Source: Carnobacterium maltaromaticum DSM 20342
GTDB lineage: Bacteria > Bacillota > Bacilli > Lactobacillales > Carnobacteriaceae
DNA: 64,000 nt
Assembly: GCF_000744945.1 (NCBI RefSeq)
Contig: NZ_JQMX01000001.1
Span: 2,418,001-2,482,000, forward strand
Direction of reading: 5' to 3'
Made by a program: the position numbers and the translations under genes. This document shows, one piece after another, positions 50,277 to 60,682 of the stretch (position 1 is its first letter; each line of letters begins with the position of its first letter). The notes under the pieces are model-generated. The model saw nothing but the letters and a program-made list of their open reading frames with translations. It was not told the origin of the DNA and made no database searches.

Positions 50277-51041
50277 ATGGCACGAATTATATCAGTTGCA
50301 AACCAAAAAGGTGGCGTTGGAAAAACCACTACTACAGTTAATTTAGGTGCATGTTTAGCCTATTACGGTAAAAAAATACTACTTGTTGATATTGATGCCC
50401 AAGGAAATGCTACTAGTGGTTTAGGAGTGCGCAAAGCAGATGTTGAAAAAGATATCTATGATATTCTAGTCAATGAAACTCCAGTTGATGAAGTTGTACT
50501 TGAAACATCTCGGGAGAACTTATGGATTGTCCCAGCGACGATTCAATTGGCAGGTGCTGAAATTGAATTAACAACGCAAATGGCTCGTGAATCTCGATTG
50601 AAACAAGCTTTAGCCAAAGTCAGTGATGACTATGATTATATCTTGATTGATTGTCCTCCTTCCCTAGGCCATTTAACGATTAATGCTTTTACAGCTAGTG
50701 ATTCAATTTTAATCCCAGTCCAATGTGAATACTATGCGTTAGAAGGGCTTAGCCAGTTATTAAATACTGTTCGACTGGTTCAAAAACATTTTAATCCTGA
50801 TTTGAAAATTGAGGGAGTTTTACTAACTATGCTAGATGCCCGTACGAACTTAGGGTATGAAGTTGTTGATGAAGTCAAAAAATATTTCCGCGAGCGTGTT
50901 TATAAAACAATTATTCCGCGAAATATTCGTTTATCAGAAGCACCAAGTCACGGCTTATCTATTATTGATTACGATGCACGTTCAAGAGGCTCCGAAGTTT
51001 ATTTAGAGTTAGCAAAGGAAGTGTTAGCACATGGCGAATAA
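50277..51041 (+). CDS. soj: Chromosome-partitioning ATPase Soj (ParA)
   Basis: A 254-aa ParA ATPase: deviant Walker A KGGVGKTT at residues 10-17, Walker B ILIDCPPSLG, and a conserved DARTNLG. It acts with Spo0J on chromosome segregation and DnaA control. TTGGAGG precedes the ATG. It overlaps spo0J by 11 nt. Confidence 0.95.
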   Translation: MARIISVANQKGGVGKTTTTVNLGACLAYYGKKILLVDIDAQGNATSGLGVRKADVEKDIYDILVNETPVDEVVLETSRENLWIVPATIQLAGAEIELTTQMARESRLKQALAKVSDDYDYILIDCPPSLGHLTINAFTASDSILIPVQCEYYALEGLSQLLNTVRLVQKHFNPDLKIEGVLLTMLDARTNLGYEVVDEVKKYFRERVYKTIIPRNIRLSEAPSHGLSIIDYDARSRGSEVYLELAKEVLAHGE

Positions 51042-51924
51042 AAATAGTAAAGGTTTAGGTAGGGGTATTGATGCGCTTTTTGGCGATTATTCTGAACTCG
51101 ATGAGATTGATGTAACCAATGAAATGGTCAAAGAAATTCCACTAGAAGAAATTCGCCCGAATCCATATCAGCCACGTAAAACATTTGATGAAGAAGCCTT
51201 AAATGAACTTGCTGACTCGATTCGACAATCAGGCGTTTTTCAGCCGATTATTGTTCGTGAATCAACGATAAAAGGCTATGAAATCATTGCTGGCGAACGT
51301 CGTTTTAGAGCATCTAAGTTAGCTGGGAAAGCGACAGTTCCTGCAATCATTCGTGCGTTTGATGAAGAGAGAATGATGGAGGTTGCGGTTCTAGAAAACT
51401 TGCAACGTGAAGATTTGACCTCACTTGAGGAAGCTGAAGCATACGATATGCTGATGAAAAAATTAAAGTTAACTCAAGAAGAAGTTGCCAAACGTTTAGG
51501 AAAAAGTCGTCCTTACATTGCGAACTATTTGCGTTTATTAGGTTTGCCAGAGTCTGTCAAAAAAATGCTCCAAAGCGATGAGATTTCAATGGGACAAGCC
51601 AGAACTTTACTGGGCTTGAAAGATAAGCGCATGATTATTAAAATTGCCAATAAAGTTGTTCGTGATAATTTAACGGTTAGACAATTGGAACAATTAGTTA
51701 ACCAGTTAAATCAGCCTAAAGAAGTCGAACAAAAGTCTAATAAAGCAGAGAAAAAACCTTACTATATCCGTGAAAGTGAAGATCGCTTGATGGATAAATT
51801 TGGTACAGCTGTTCAAATTAGTGACAAAGGCAATAAAGGTAAAATTGAAATTGAGTATTTATCAACAGATGACTTAACTAGAATTTTAGATATTCTAGAA
51901 ATTCAATTTGATGATGAAGAATAA
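51031..51924 (+). CDS. spo0J: Chromosome-partitioning protein Spo0J (ParB)
   Basis: A 297-aa ParB CTPase clamp: opening KGLGRGIDALFGDY, IRPNPYQPRKTF, GERRFRASK (CTP-binding), parS-recognition helix-turn-helix LTQEEVAKRLGKSRPYIANYLRLL and a C-terminal dimerisation domain. Overlaps soj, so translation is coupled. No perfect parS is visible in this window. Confidence 0.95.
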   Translation: MANKNSKGLGRGIDALFGDYSELDEIDVTNEMVKEIPLEEIRPNPYQPRKTFDEEALNELADSIRQSGVFQPIIVRESTIKGYEIIAGERRFRASKLAGKATVPAIIRAFDEERMMEVAVLENLQREDLTSLEEAEAYDMLMKKLKLTQEEVAKRLGKSRPYIANYLRLLGLPESVKKMLQSDEISMGQARTLLGLKDKRMIIKIANKVVRDNLTVRQLEQLVNQLNQPKEVEQKSNKAEKKPYYIRESEDRLMDKFGTAVQISDKGNKGKIEIEYLSTDDLTRILDILEIQFDDEE

Positions 51925-51957
51925 AGCTTGAATTTAGAATGAGTGGGTGTGATGAAG

Positions 51958-52146
51958 ATGTATCAATTGAACGATAGCGTTGAGATGAAGAAGCCACATC
52001 CATGTGGCACAAATCGTTGGCTAATCATTCGAATGGGGATGGATATTCGAATCAAATGTGAGAAATGTGGTCATATGGTTCTAATGCCTAGAAGAGAATT
52101 TGAAAAGAAAATGAAAAAAGTATTACAAACAGCAGACACAAAATAA
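51958..52146 (+). CDS. DUF951-family small protein
   Basis: A 62-aa protein with VEMKKPHPCGTNRW and RIKCEKCGHMVLMPR; four cysteines in CG/CxxCG form suggest one metal site with a KOW/SH3-like fold. It is conserved between spo0J and ychF in this phylum; function unknown. The ATGs at 51952 and 51958 and GTG 51943 are all possible starts; 51958 has the best spacing from GGGTG. Confidence 0.83.
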   Translation: MYQLNDSVEMKKPHPCGTNRWLIIRMGMDIRIKCEKCGHMVLMPRREFEKKMKKVLQTADTK

Positions 52147-52178
52147 AAGAACTTAGAAAAGGATCGTGTGAATTAGAT

Positions 52179-53279
52179 ATGGCATTAACAGCAGGAATTG
52201 TAGGATTACCAAACGTAGGGAAATCAACCCTTTTTAACGCAATTACAAAGGCAGGGGTAGAAGCAGCAAACTATCCTTTTGCAACAATTGATCCAAATGT
52301 GGGCATGGTAGAAGTTCCAGATTACCGTTTAGCCCGTTTAACAGAATTAGTAACACCAAAGAAAACTGTTCCAACAACGTTTGAATTTACAGATATTGCT
52401 GGGATCGTAAAAGGCGCCAGTAAAGGTGAAGGATTAGGAAATAAATTCTTAAGTCATATTCGCCAAGTAGATGCAATTTGTCATGTTGTTCGTTGTTTTG
52501 ATGACGAAAATATCACTCACGTTGATGGACGAATTGACCCGATTGCCGATATTGAAACCATTAATTTAGAATTGGTTTTAGCCGATTTAGAGTCTGTTGA
52601 AAAACGTCATGCACGAGTTGGAAAATTAGCTCGTACGAAAGACAAGGATGCATTAGCAGAATTTGCAGTTTTAGAAAAAATTAAACCTGTTTTAGAAGAA
52701 GGTAAATCTGCACGTACGATTGAGTTTAATGAAGAAGAAGCTAAAATTGTTAAAAGTTTATTTTTATTAACCATTAAACCCGTTTTATATGTAGCCAATG
52801 TTTCAGAAGATGAAATTGGAGATGCAGAAGAAAATGAATACGTGAAACAAGTTCGTGAATTTGCAGCAACTGAAAATTCAGGAGTAAATGTTATTTGTGC
52901 TCGTATTGAAGAAGAAATTGCAGAATTAGATGATGATGAAAAAGCTGAATTTTTAACTGAGTTAGGAATTAAAGAATCCGGTTTGGATCAATTAATTCGT
53001 TCAGCTTATGACTTATTAGGGCTAGCAACATACTTTACAGCTGGAGTACAAGAAGTTAGAGCATGGACATTCGTTAAAGGCATCAAAGCACCACAAGCAG
53101 CTGGAATTATCCATTCTGACTTTGAACATGGCTTTATCCGTGCTGAAACAGTCTCTTTTGCTGACTTAGATAAATATGAGAATATGGCAGCAGCAAAAGA
53201 AGCAGGGCGTGTTCGTTTAGAAGGTAAAGAATATATTGTGCAAGATGGGGATGTTATGTTATTCCGCTTTAATGTATAA
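52179..53279 (+). CDS. ychF: Redox-regulated ATPase YchF
   Basis: A 366-aa OBG-family P-loop ATPase: GLPNVGKSTLFNA (Walker A), DIAGIVKGASKGEGLGN (switch/G3), a coiled-coil insert at about 130-200 and a C-terminal TGS domain (AWTFVKGIKAPQAAGIIH). It binds ribosomes and prefers ATP over GTP; it affects stress responses and translation initiation. Start ATG 52179 follows AAAAGGATCG. Confidence 0.94.
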   Translation: MALTAGIVGLPNVGKSTLFNAITKAGVEAANYPFATIDPNVGMVEVPDYRLARLTELVTPKKTVPTTFEFTDIAGIVKGASKGEGLGNKFLSHIRQVDAICHVVRCFDDENITHVDGRIDPIADIETINLELVLADLESVEKRHARVGKLARTKDKDALAEFAVLEKIKPVLEEGKSARTIEFNEEEAKIVKSLFLLTIKPVLYVANVSEDEIGDAEENEYVKQVREFAATENSGVNVICARIEEEIAELDDDEKAEFLTELGIKESGLDQLIRSAYDLLGLATYFTAGVQEVRAWTFVKGIKAPQAAGIIHSDFEHGFIRAETVSFADLDKYENMAAAKEAGRVRLEGKEYIVQDGDVMLFRFNV

Positions 53280-53385
53280 TATAGTAATAAAATGAATGGC
53301 GGAAATCAAAAAATGGTCTCAGCTACTCATCAGTTTAAATTTTGCCAAATGCAGCTTTAACGCATGTTGAAAGGGGCCTTACTAC

Positions 53386-54072
53386 GTGGAACAAGATACA
53401 CAAAAGAATGTAGAAATCCAAAATGAAGAGTTGTACCGAAAGTTAACGAAGCGTAACGAACAATATATGATGAGCCTAGATAAAGCTTTAGATGCGGCTA
53501 ATCTAACCGAAGATCGTAAGCGCGAAATCTATAGCGAGATGTTACCAGTTTTAGTTGAGGGCCAAAAAACAGGTCAGACAGCGCGCCAATTATATGGAAC
53601 GGTATCTGAACAAATTGGTAAAGTTTTAGATGGACCTAGAAAAGCTGAAGCTAATGCACCTTCTAAAGATTGGATGATTTTTGTTGACGGTGGGTTAATG
53701 ATGGTAGCTTTAATGTCCTTAGTTATGGGGGCAACTGGTTTAATTGGAAAGAGCCAAGGTGGAAGTGAGATGGGAATTGCCACTCTTGCACTAAACTTTG
53801 TTGGTGGTGGTTTAGTAGTCCTACTAATTGCTAAAAACACACCTAATCGTGATGGTAGCAACAAGAAAAAAGGTGGAATTTTCCGCTATATCTTAGTTGT
53901 CGGAGCGGCGATGATGGCTTGGTTATTAATTATGACCTTCTCAATGGCCTTTTTACCAGCTTCAATCAACATTATCTTGCCACCAATCGGCTACTTAATT
54001 GTAGCAGCCGTAGCTTTTGCAGGGAAAATGTATTTCAAAAAAACATTCAATGTTCGTGGTGGAATTTTTTAA
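53386..54072 (+). CDS. DUF1129-family membrane protein
   Basis: A 228-aa protein: a soluble N-terminal helical region (to about residue 100, NEELYRKLTKRNEQYMMSLDKAL) and four or so hydrophobic helices (WMIFVDGGLMMVALMSLVMGA and following). It matches DUF1129 proteins often found next to ychF in lactic acid bacteria; no known function. The start (TTG/GTG region at 53386) follows GAAAGGGGCC. Confidence 0.78.
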   Translation: MEQDTQKNVEIQNEELYRKLTKRNEQYMMSLDKALDAANLTEDRKREIYSEMLPVLVEGQKTGQTARQLYGTVSEQIGKVLDGPRKAEANAPSKDWMIFVDGGLMMVALMSLVMGATGLIGKSQGGSEMGIATLALNFVGGGLVVLLIAKNTPNRDGSNKKKGGIFRYILVVGAAMMAWLLIMTFSMAFLPASINIILPPIGYLIVAAVAFAGKMYFKKTFNVRGGIF

Positions 54073-54084
54073 TCAAGAAACAAC

Positions 54085-54121
54085 AAGCACACTGTCATTT
54101 CGATGATGATGTGCTTTTTTT
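54085..54121 (+). terminator. Terminator after the DUF1129 gene
   Basis: AAGCACA and inner CATC arms pair with GATGATGTGCTT, followed by TTTTTTT. Confidence 0.75.
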
Positions 54122-54238
54122 GTCTAAAGAATGAGTATAGATGTGTTAAATTATCCAAAATACGATTTATAGAGTATGATGTATTTAAGTTGAGAATAAT
54201 TTTGTTATTTTATTAATTAGAAAGGTGGAAGAATCATA

Positions 54239-55381
54239 ATGAAAATCACTAAAAAAATGGCACTGTTTGTAATGAGTATTGGGTTATTATTCATGAGTTT
54301 TTCGATGCGTGTATCTGCAGAGGAAAATCCATCCAATGTCGCGATATCTGCTGTAATACCTGACAATCAAATTGATAAGAATAAAACGTATTTTGATTTA
54401 TTAATGACACCAGGTGAGGAACAAGAACTCGAGGTTGTTTTGACGAATAGCTCAGATGAAGCTATTACTATGGAATCATCTGTAAATTCAGCTATTACGA
54501 ATGACAATGGCGTTGTAGACTATAGCCAAGCAAAACCTAAGTATGATAAAACGCTAAAGCATCCTCTTTCAAGTATTGCAACATTTGAAAAGGAGCAAGT
54601 GATTCCAGCTAACTCCAAGAAAACAATGAAGATTAAAATTAAAATGCCTGAAACGGAAATTAAAGGCATTATTGCTGGTGGAGTCTATTTATCAGCCAAA
54701 GATAATGAAGATGCAGAAAAAAACGATGATTCAGGTGTACAAATAAAAAATAAATATGTGTATGTTGTTGGAATCCAATTACGCACTCGTGAAGATATTT
54801 CTGATGTGCAACCAGATTTAGTTTTAGATAAAAAATTAATTCAGCCAAAACAAGTCAATTATCGCAATTATTTAGGCATCAATTTACAAAATAAAGAACC
54901 CGTATTTATCCGTGATTTAACTGTTGAAGCTAAGATTTATAAAAAAGGCAGTAACGAAGTTTTTGTTGAATCAAAAAATGAAAATTTAAAGATGGCGCCT
55001 AATTCAAATTTTAATTATGGCGTAAACTGGAATAATAAAGAGTTTGAAGCAGGGACATATCGTGCGAAAGTTACTGCAATTGCCAAAGATTATGACAATA
55101 AAACATGGAATTGGGATGAAGAGTTTACAATTACGGCAAAAGATGCAAAAGACTTAAATGAAAAAGCCATTGATCTTGAAGTCGAAAAAACACCAATCTG
55201 GATTTATTTTGCTATTGCTGGTGGGATTTTACTGCTATTAATTGTGATCATCTATCTGATTAAACGTCATATAGATAAGAAGAAAGAAGCGCAACGTAAA
55301 GCTCAGTTGCGTAAAAAAAGAGAACTGAAAAAGAAAAAAGAAGCACAAAAAAAGAGAGTAAAACACAAAGAAAATGATTAA
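54239..55381 (+). CDS. WxL-interacting protein, DUF916/DUF3324 (orphan copy)
   Basis: A 380-aa membrane-anchored protein with the same architecture as the one at 16167: signal peptide ending RVSA, YFDLLMTPGEEQELEV, two Ig-like domains (NNKEFEAGTYRAKVTA), a transmembrane helix at about 318-340 (WIYFAIAGGILLLLIVIIYLI) and a Lys/Arg tail. Roughly 40% alike by eye. No WxL or LPXTG gene is adjacent, so it probably serves WxL proteins encoded elsewhere. AGAAAGGTGG precedes the ATG. Confidence 0.86.
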   Translation: MKITKKMALFVMSIGLLFMSFSMRVSAEENPSNVAISAVIPDNQIDKNKTYFDLLMTPGEEQELEVVLTNSSDEAITMESSVNSAITNDNGVVDYSQAKPKYDKTLKHPLSSIATFEKEQVIPANSKKTMKIKIKMPETEIKGIIAGGVYLSAKDNEDAEKNDDSGVQIKNKYVYVVGIQLRTREDISDVQPDLVLDKKLIQPKQVNYRNYLGINLQNKEPVFIRDLTVEAKIYKKGSNEVFVESKNENLKMAPNSNFNYGVNWNNKEFEAGTYRAKVTAIAKDYDNKTWNWDEEFTITAKDAKDLNEKAIDLEVEKTPIWIYFAIAGGILLLLIVIIYLIKRHIDKKKEAQRKAQLRKKRELKKKKEAQKKRVKHKEND

Positions 55382-55436
55382 ATCTAGTCAGTAAGTTAGA
55401 AGCAGTAAAGTGTTAGGGAGATATAAAGAATAAATC

Positions 55437-55488
55437 AAAAAGCTAACTCAAAAGATGGTAAATACACATCCTTTGAGTTAGCTTTTTT
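55437..55488. terminator. Bidirectional terminator
   Basis: AAAAAGCTAACTCAAA (55437-55452) pairs with TTTGAGTTAGCTTTTTT (55472-55488), between converging genes. Confidence 0.88.
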
Positions 55489-55499
55489 GGTTGTTATAA

Positions 55500-55850
55500 T
55501 TAACCTTCTAAAACAGGTTCTTGACTTAAAACTGTTTCGAATTCAGCAATTTCATTTGAAATAATTCCGGTTCTATGGGCATGTTGTTCACGGGTATCAG
55601 CCGTTCTACCATGAGCTTTTTTAAAGCCATCTGTTTTTAGCCAAGCTTTTTGATTCGCTTCATTATCCCAACGACTTGTTACGACAATCTCTGAATAATC
55701 AGGATGAGTATCTTTTTTGCGCCACAATTCAAATCCTAAAAAACCTTCAATTCCAGCGATACTAGCTTGTGCATGTCCACCATTAAAGCGTGTAACAACT
55801 TGATCTACATGCTCTTTTTCTATTTTAATTGTATTTGTAACAATAAACAT
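55500..55850 (-). CDS. Antibiotic biosynthesis monooxygenase-fold protein (heme monooxygenase/IsdG-like)
   Basis: A 116-aa ABM-fold protein: FIVTNTIKIEKEHVDQVVTRF, GIEGFLGFELWRKKD, EIVVTSRWDNEANQKAWL and FKKAHGR. It shows the Asn-Trp-His arrangement (Asn6, Trp in SRWDN, His in KAHGR) used by IsdG-type heme-degrading enzymes. A Fur-like box lies 50 nt upstream, which supports a role in iron recovery from heme. Monocistronic on the minus strand. Confidence 0.75.
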   Translation of the reverse strand: MFIVTNTIKIEKEHVDQVVTRFNGGHAQASIAGIEGFLGFELWRKKDTHPDYSEIVVTSRWDNEANQKAWLKTDGFKKAHGRTADTREQHAHRTGIISNEIAEFETVLSQEPVLEG

Positions 55851-55898
55851 AGTCTATTCCTCCTCTTCATTTTGCTGTTGCAAGTAAGTAATTGTATT

Positions 55899-55919
55899 AA
55901 TTGAGAGCGATTCTCAATT
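55899..55919 (-). promoter_or_regulatory. Fur-box-like operator
   Basis: TTGAGAGCGATTCTCAA (55901-55917) within a longer AATT...AATT palindrome fits the 7-1-7 Fur pattern. It lies 50-70 nt upstream of the heme-monooxygenase-like start. A related box precedes the nitroreductase (61509-61529). Confidence 0.6.
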
Positions 55920-55922
55920 AAA

Positions 55923-56199
55923 GGAACTTAAAAATAAGTATAGCTAGTTAAAAGAGTGTTGTCAATCATTAAAAGTATTGAATTATCAAGGTTTATTGTT
56001 ACTAATTACACATGATATACTTAAATTGAGACTAGTATTTATAAATAACGAGATACTCCAATTGAAAAAATTATACCGTAACTCTAAAATCCATTTCAAA
56101 TTCAGAGCCAGTTAGGAATTTTTAGATCAATAGTTGCTTAGAGAAATCGTTTTATTTTTACCATATCACTATCAGTAAAATAAAGTTTTATGTTATACT
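55923..56199 (+). promoter_or_regulatory. Intergenic stretch with promoter of the downstream lipoprotein
   Basis: TATACT at 56194-56199 with an upstream TG is a good extended -10; the start near 56206 leaves a leader of about 85 nt that contains GATTTAA/TTAAATC as a small hairpin. The rest of the stretch (55923-56160) shows no gene or clear signal. Confidence 0.5.
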
Positions 56200-56290
56200 A
56201 TAGTTAAAGTTTGTGAGTTGATTAACGGATTTAAATAACCTTAAATCAAACTAACTGACAAATTAAAATTAGTAATGGAGGGTTATAGTT

Positions 56291-56851
56291 ATGAAAATGA
56301 AAAAAATAGCATTTATTGCTTCAGTTTTATTGTTATCAATTGGAGTTGCAGCTTGTGGAAATGGTTCGAAAGATTCAAAAGATTCATCTTCAAAAGCAGC
56401 TTCATCAGCTAGTTCTGAAGAAGTTGTAACAGGAGCATCAATTAGTGATAAACCTGAGGATATCATCCATGGTTTAGGACCAGATGGTAACTGGATTTTT
56501 GCATTAACTGGCGATGCTAAGTTAACAGAAGATTTAGTTGTATCAGGAACTTTTTACGATAAAAATGACAAATCAAGTGATGTTTACCGTAAATTAGCTT
56601 TATACACACAAGATGCAGATAAAAAAGTAACAGGCGAATTCAAATTAACTGTACCAAAAATGATTGTTGAATCACCAAACTTTAAAATCCAAAACGGAAC
56701 AATTGTTGGTGATGTACAAGTTTCTGCAGAAGGTTTTGAATTAGCTGACTCTACAGTTGAAGGAAATGTAACTTTTGATACGCAAGAATTGAAAGATTCT
56801 GCTAAATTAGATACAGGTAAAGTAACTGGAACAGTTGAAGTTGCTAAATAA
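56291..56851 (+). CDS. Lipoprotein of unknown function
   Basis: A 186-aa lipoprotein: signal peptide with lipobox GVAAC (Cys22), a Ser/Lys/Asp-rich linker to about residue 50, then a beta-rich domain (WIFALTGDAKLTEDLVVSGTFYD; repeated short strands at the end such as GTIVGDVQVSAEG, STVEGNVTFD, GKVTGTVEV, reminiscent of a beta-helix). No family recognised. ATGGAGGG ahead of the start. Confidence 0.7.
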   Translation: MKMKKIAFIASVLLLSIGVAACGNGSKDSKDSSSKAASSASSEEVVTGASISDKPEDIIHGLGPDGNWIFALTGDAKLTEDLVVSGTFYDKNDKSSDVYRKLALYTQDADKKVTGEFKLTVPKMIVESPNFKIQNGTIVGDVQVSAEGFELADSTVEGNVTFDTQELKDSAKLDTGKVTGTVEVAK

Positions 56852-56866
56852 TTAAGTGAATGAATC

Positions 56867-56914
56867 AAAACTTGATTGGCACCTATTTTTTAGGTAAACC
56901 AATCAAGTTTTTTT
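56867..56914 (+). terminator. Terminator after the lipoprotein gene
   Basis: AAAACTTGATTGG (56867-56879) pairs with CCAATCAAGTTTTTTT (56899-56914), with an inner CACCTA/TAGGT pairing. Confidence 0.85.
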
Positions 56915-56972
56915 GTATGACTAATTTAGCTACTGACGACTATTTTAAATAAATGTTAAGGGGGAGAAGGGA

Positions 56973-57533
56973 ATGAGTTTACAAGAACAAGTTAATTCAG
57001 GGAAACCATATGACGATTTTTCTACAGAAGCAGTTTTGGCTCGTGATGTTGCTAAGGGATTAACGCGGAAATATAATAATAAAGTCAACTTAGAAGGTAC
57101 TTATGATCTAAGTATCCTGACAGAGCTTCTTGGCAAGCATGGTCAACAATGTATGATAGAATCTAATTTTAGATGTGAATTTGGCTTTAATATCTCGATA
57201 GGTGAGAATTTTTTTGCCAATTACGATTTAATTATTTTAGACTGTAACCAAGTTACAATTGGAAATGATGTCTTATTTGGGCCAAGGGTGGGGTTATACG
57301 CAGCCAATCATGCTCAGAACCCAATTGATCGTGCAGCTGGAGAAGTCTATTCAAAACCCATCGTAATTGGCAATAAGGTCTGGCTTTGTGGAGACGTATC
57401 AGTAGCTCAAGGAGTGACGATTGGTGATAATAGCATTATTGGAACTGGAAGTGTTGTTACTAAGGACATTCCTGCCAATGTTGTTGCTGCAGGAAACCCA
57501 TGTAGAGTGATTAAAAGTATCGTTGATGAATAA
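56973..57533 (+). CDS. Maltose/galactoside O-acetyltransferase-like hexapeptide transferase
   Basis: A 186-aa left-handed beta-helix acetyltransferase (LacA/Maa/NodL type): N-terminal helical cap (EQVNSGKPYDDFSTEAVLARD), hexapeptide repeats from about residue 60, catalytic His in AANHAQNPIDR and acetyl-CoA-binding GTGSVVTKDIPANVVAAGNP. It acetylates a sugar using acetyl-CoA. Monocistronic; GGGGGAGAAGGG precedes the ATG. Confidence 0.87.
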   Translation: MSLQEQVNSGKPYDDFSTEAVLARDVAKGLTRKYNNKVNLEGTYDLSILTELLGKHGQQCMIESNFRCEFGFNISIGENFFANYDLIILDCNQVTIGNDVLFGPRVGLYAANHAQNPIDRAAGEVYSKPIVIGNKVWLCGDVSVAQGVTIGDNSIIGTGSVVTKDIPANVVAAGNPCRVIKSIVDE

Positions 57534-57543
57534 AAAGATAGCA

Positions 57544-57582
57544 AAAAAGCATCTTACTCAAAAAATGAGTAAAATGCTTTTT
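57544..57582. terminator. Bidirectional terminator
   Basis: AAAAAGCATCTTACTC (57544-57559) pairs with GAGTAAAATGCTTTTT (57567-57582), between the acetyltransferase and the converging bglA-like gene. Confidence 0.83.
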
Positions 57583-57587
57583 CACTG

Positions 57588-59066
<1,479 letters not shown>

Positions 59067-59076
59067 TCATTTAATA

Positions 59077-59104
59077 GAAGGCTGAGAGAAAAATCTCAGC
59101 CTTC
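59077..59104 (-). other. Intercistronic hairpin between PTS and bglA genes
   Basis: GAAGGCTGAGA (59077-59087) pairs with TCTCAGCCTTC (59094-59104). There is no T tract in the minus-strand direction, so it probably stabilises or processes the mRNA rather than terminates it. Confidence 0.6.
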
Positions 59105-59117
59105 AGATAATGTTTTC

Positions 59118-60542
59118 TTATGCAAACTCTTCGTCTTTAAAACCAAGAACATAGGTAAAGACAAAACCTAGAATCATGCCGACAACACAGGCGATAACTG
59201 CGCCCCATAGACCCATATCAAGACCAGCTGGGTTGATATAACTTGGGAAAGCGAAGATACCTAAACCACCCATAATATAGCCAGTAGTATTGAAGAATCC
59301 TAGAATACCACCACCGATAGCAGCTGCTGCACAACTTGCGTAGAATGGTTTTTTCAGTGGTAAAGTCACACCATAGATTGCAGGTTCAGTTACTCCAAAG
59401 ATACCTGAGATAAAGGCTGGAATAGCCAACGTTTTAAGTTTTTGATTTTTAGTTTTCATCCAAACCGCTAAAACAGCACCGATTTGAGCAAATGATGCAG
59501 CAAGAGTCATTGCTAGAATTGGATCGCCATTACCAGAAGCAATGTTGTTCATAGCAATTGGAACTAGACCCCAATGTAATCCGAAAATAACAAATACTTG
59601 CCAGAAACCACCAAGTAATAAACCAGCAACAACTGGACTTAAGTCATAAATGGCACCAGTTGCAGCTCCTAATAGCATACCTGCCCATGTAGCAATTGGT
59701 CCAATAACTAAGAAAGTTAAAGGCACAATAACTAGTAAAGTACAAAATGGAACTAAGAAATTACGAACAACACTTGGAATGACTTTAGTAAAGAATTTTT
59801 CGACTTTACTTGAAACAAAAACAGCAAGGATAATTGGAATAACAGATGAAGCATAGCTCATCATAATTACTGGAATTCCTAAGAAAGTAATTTTAATTGG
59901 AGATTCAAGCAATGTTCCTTGGAACAATGTGTAAAGTACCGGCATATCTGCTCCCATAACAGCAGCAATAGCAGGATATAACATTGATACCCCAATACTC
60001 ATTCCAATAAATGGATTCCCACCAAATTTCTTACTTGCAGTATACCCAAGAAAGACAGGTAGAGAATAGAACAATGCATCACCAGTTGCTTGTAAAATAA
60101 TATAAGTGCCGGACGTACTATCTAGCCATTTTAAGGCTACAAATAAAGCCACAAAACCTTTAATCATACCTGTTGCAGATAAAACACCTAAGATTGGTGT
60201 GAAAATTCCTGAAATCATATCGATAAAACGATCGAACAAACTACCTTTTGGTCCGTCATCGGCATCTGATGTATCCATACTATCATCAGTTGATAAGCCG
60301 CCGACTTTTAAAACTTCTGCAAAAACTTCAGGTACATGTGTGCCGATAACGACTTGATATTGACCGCCACTTTGCATAACGGTTACAACGCCGTCCATTT
60401 TCTTAATTTCTTCGGTTTTAGCAATGCTTTCATCTTTCAATTTGAAACGTAAACGAGTCACACAATGGAAAACACTTTTGACGTTTTCTTTCCCGCCAAT
60501 TTTATCAAGAATATCTGTTGCTAAATCAGTGTACTTAGCCAT
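59118..60542 (-). CDS. Beta-glucoside PTS permease, EIIBC
   Basis: A 474-aa PTS transporter: EIIB domain at residues 1-85 with phospho-Cys27 in SVFHCVTRLRFKL, then an EIIC domain with about ten membrane segments (FTPILGVLSATGMIKGFVALF; GVTEPAIYGVTLPLKKPF with the conserved substrate-site GxTEPAIYG). The EIIA domain usual at the C-terminus of such permeases (about 620 aa) is absent, so EIIA must come from another protein. It imports and phosphorylates beta-glucosides for the downstream GH1 enzyme. Controlled by the cre/RAT leader at 60588-60720. Confidence 0.9.
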   Translation of the reverse strand: MAKYTDLATDILDKIGGKENVKSVFHCVTRLRFKLKDESIAKTEEIKKMDGVVTVMQSGGQYQVVIGTHVPEVFAEVLKVGGLSTDDSMDTSDADDGPKGSLFDRFIDMISGIFTPILGVLSATGMIKGFVALFVALKWLDSTSGTYIILQATGDALFYSLPVFLGYTASKKFGGNPFIGMSIGVSMLYPAIAAVMGADMPVLYTLFQGTLLESPIKITFLGIPVIMMSYASSVIPIILAVFVSSKVEKFFTKVIPSVVRNFLVPFCTLLVIVPLTFLVIGPIATWAGMLLGAATGAIYDLSPVVAGLLLGGFWQVFVIFGLHWGLVPIAMNNIASGNGDPILAMTLAASFAQIGAVLAVWMKTKNQKLKTLAIPAFISGIFGVTEPAIYGVTLPLKKPFYASCAAAAIGGGILGFFNTTGYIMGGLGIFAFPSYINPAGLDMGLWGAVIACVVGMILGFVFTYVLGFKDEEFA

Positions 60543-60587
60543 TTTTTCCTACCTCCATTTTTTAGGTGTTCACTATTTTGAACAAAA

Positions 60588-60669
60588 AAAACCTAAACTG
60601 ATTTGAAGTCGACAGGAATCCCTGCGTTTCAAATCAGCTTAGGTTTTGCCCAGAATTGGTAACAATCCT
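60588..60669 (-). promoter_or_regulatory. LicT/BglG-type RAT antiterminator and terminator of the bgl operon
   Basis: On the minus strand 60669-60640 reads AGGATTGTTACC...GGGCAAAACCTA, the RAT element. Its 3' part is the left arm of a long terminator hairpin (60627-60647 pairs with 60588-60606) followed by eight T. A BglG/LicT-like protein, not encoded in this window, should bind and allow read-through when beta-glucosides are present. Confidence 0.9.
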
Positions 60670-60682
60670 ATCTGATGAATTC

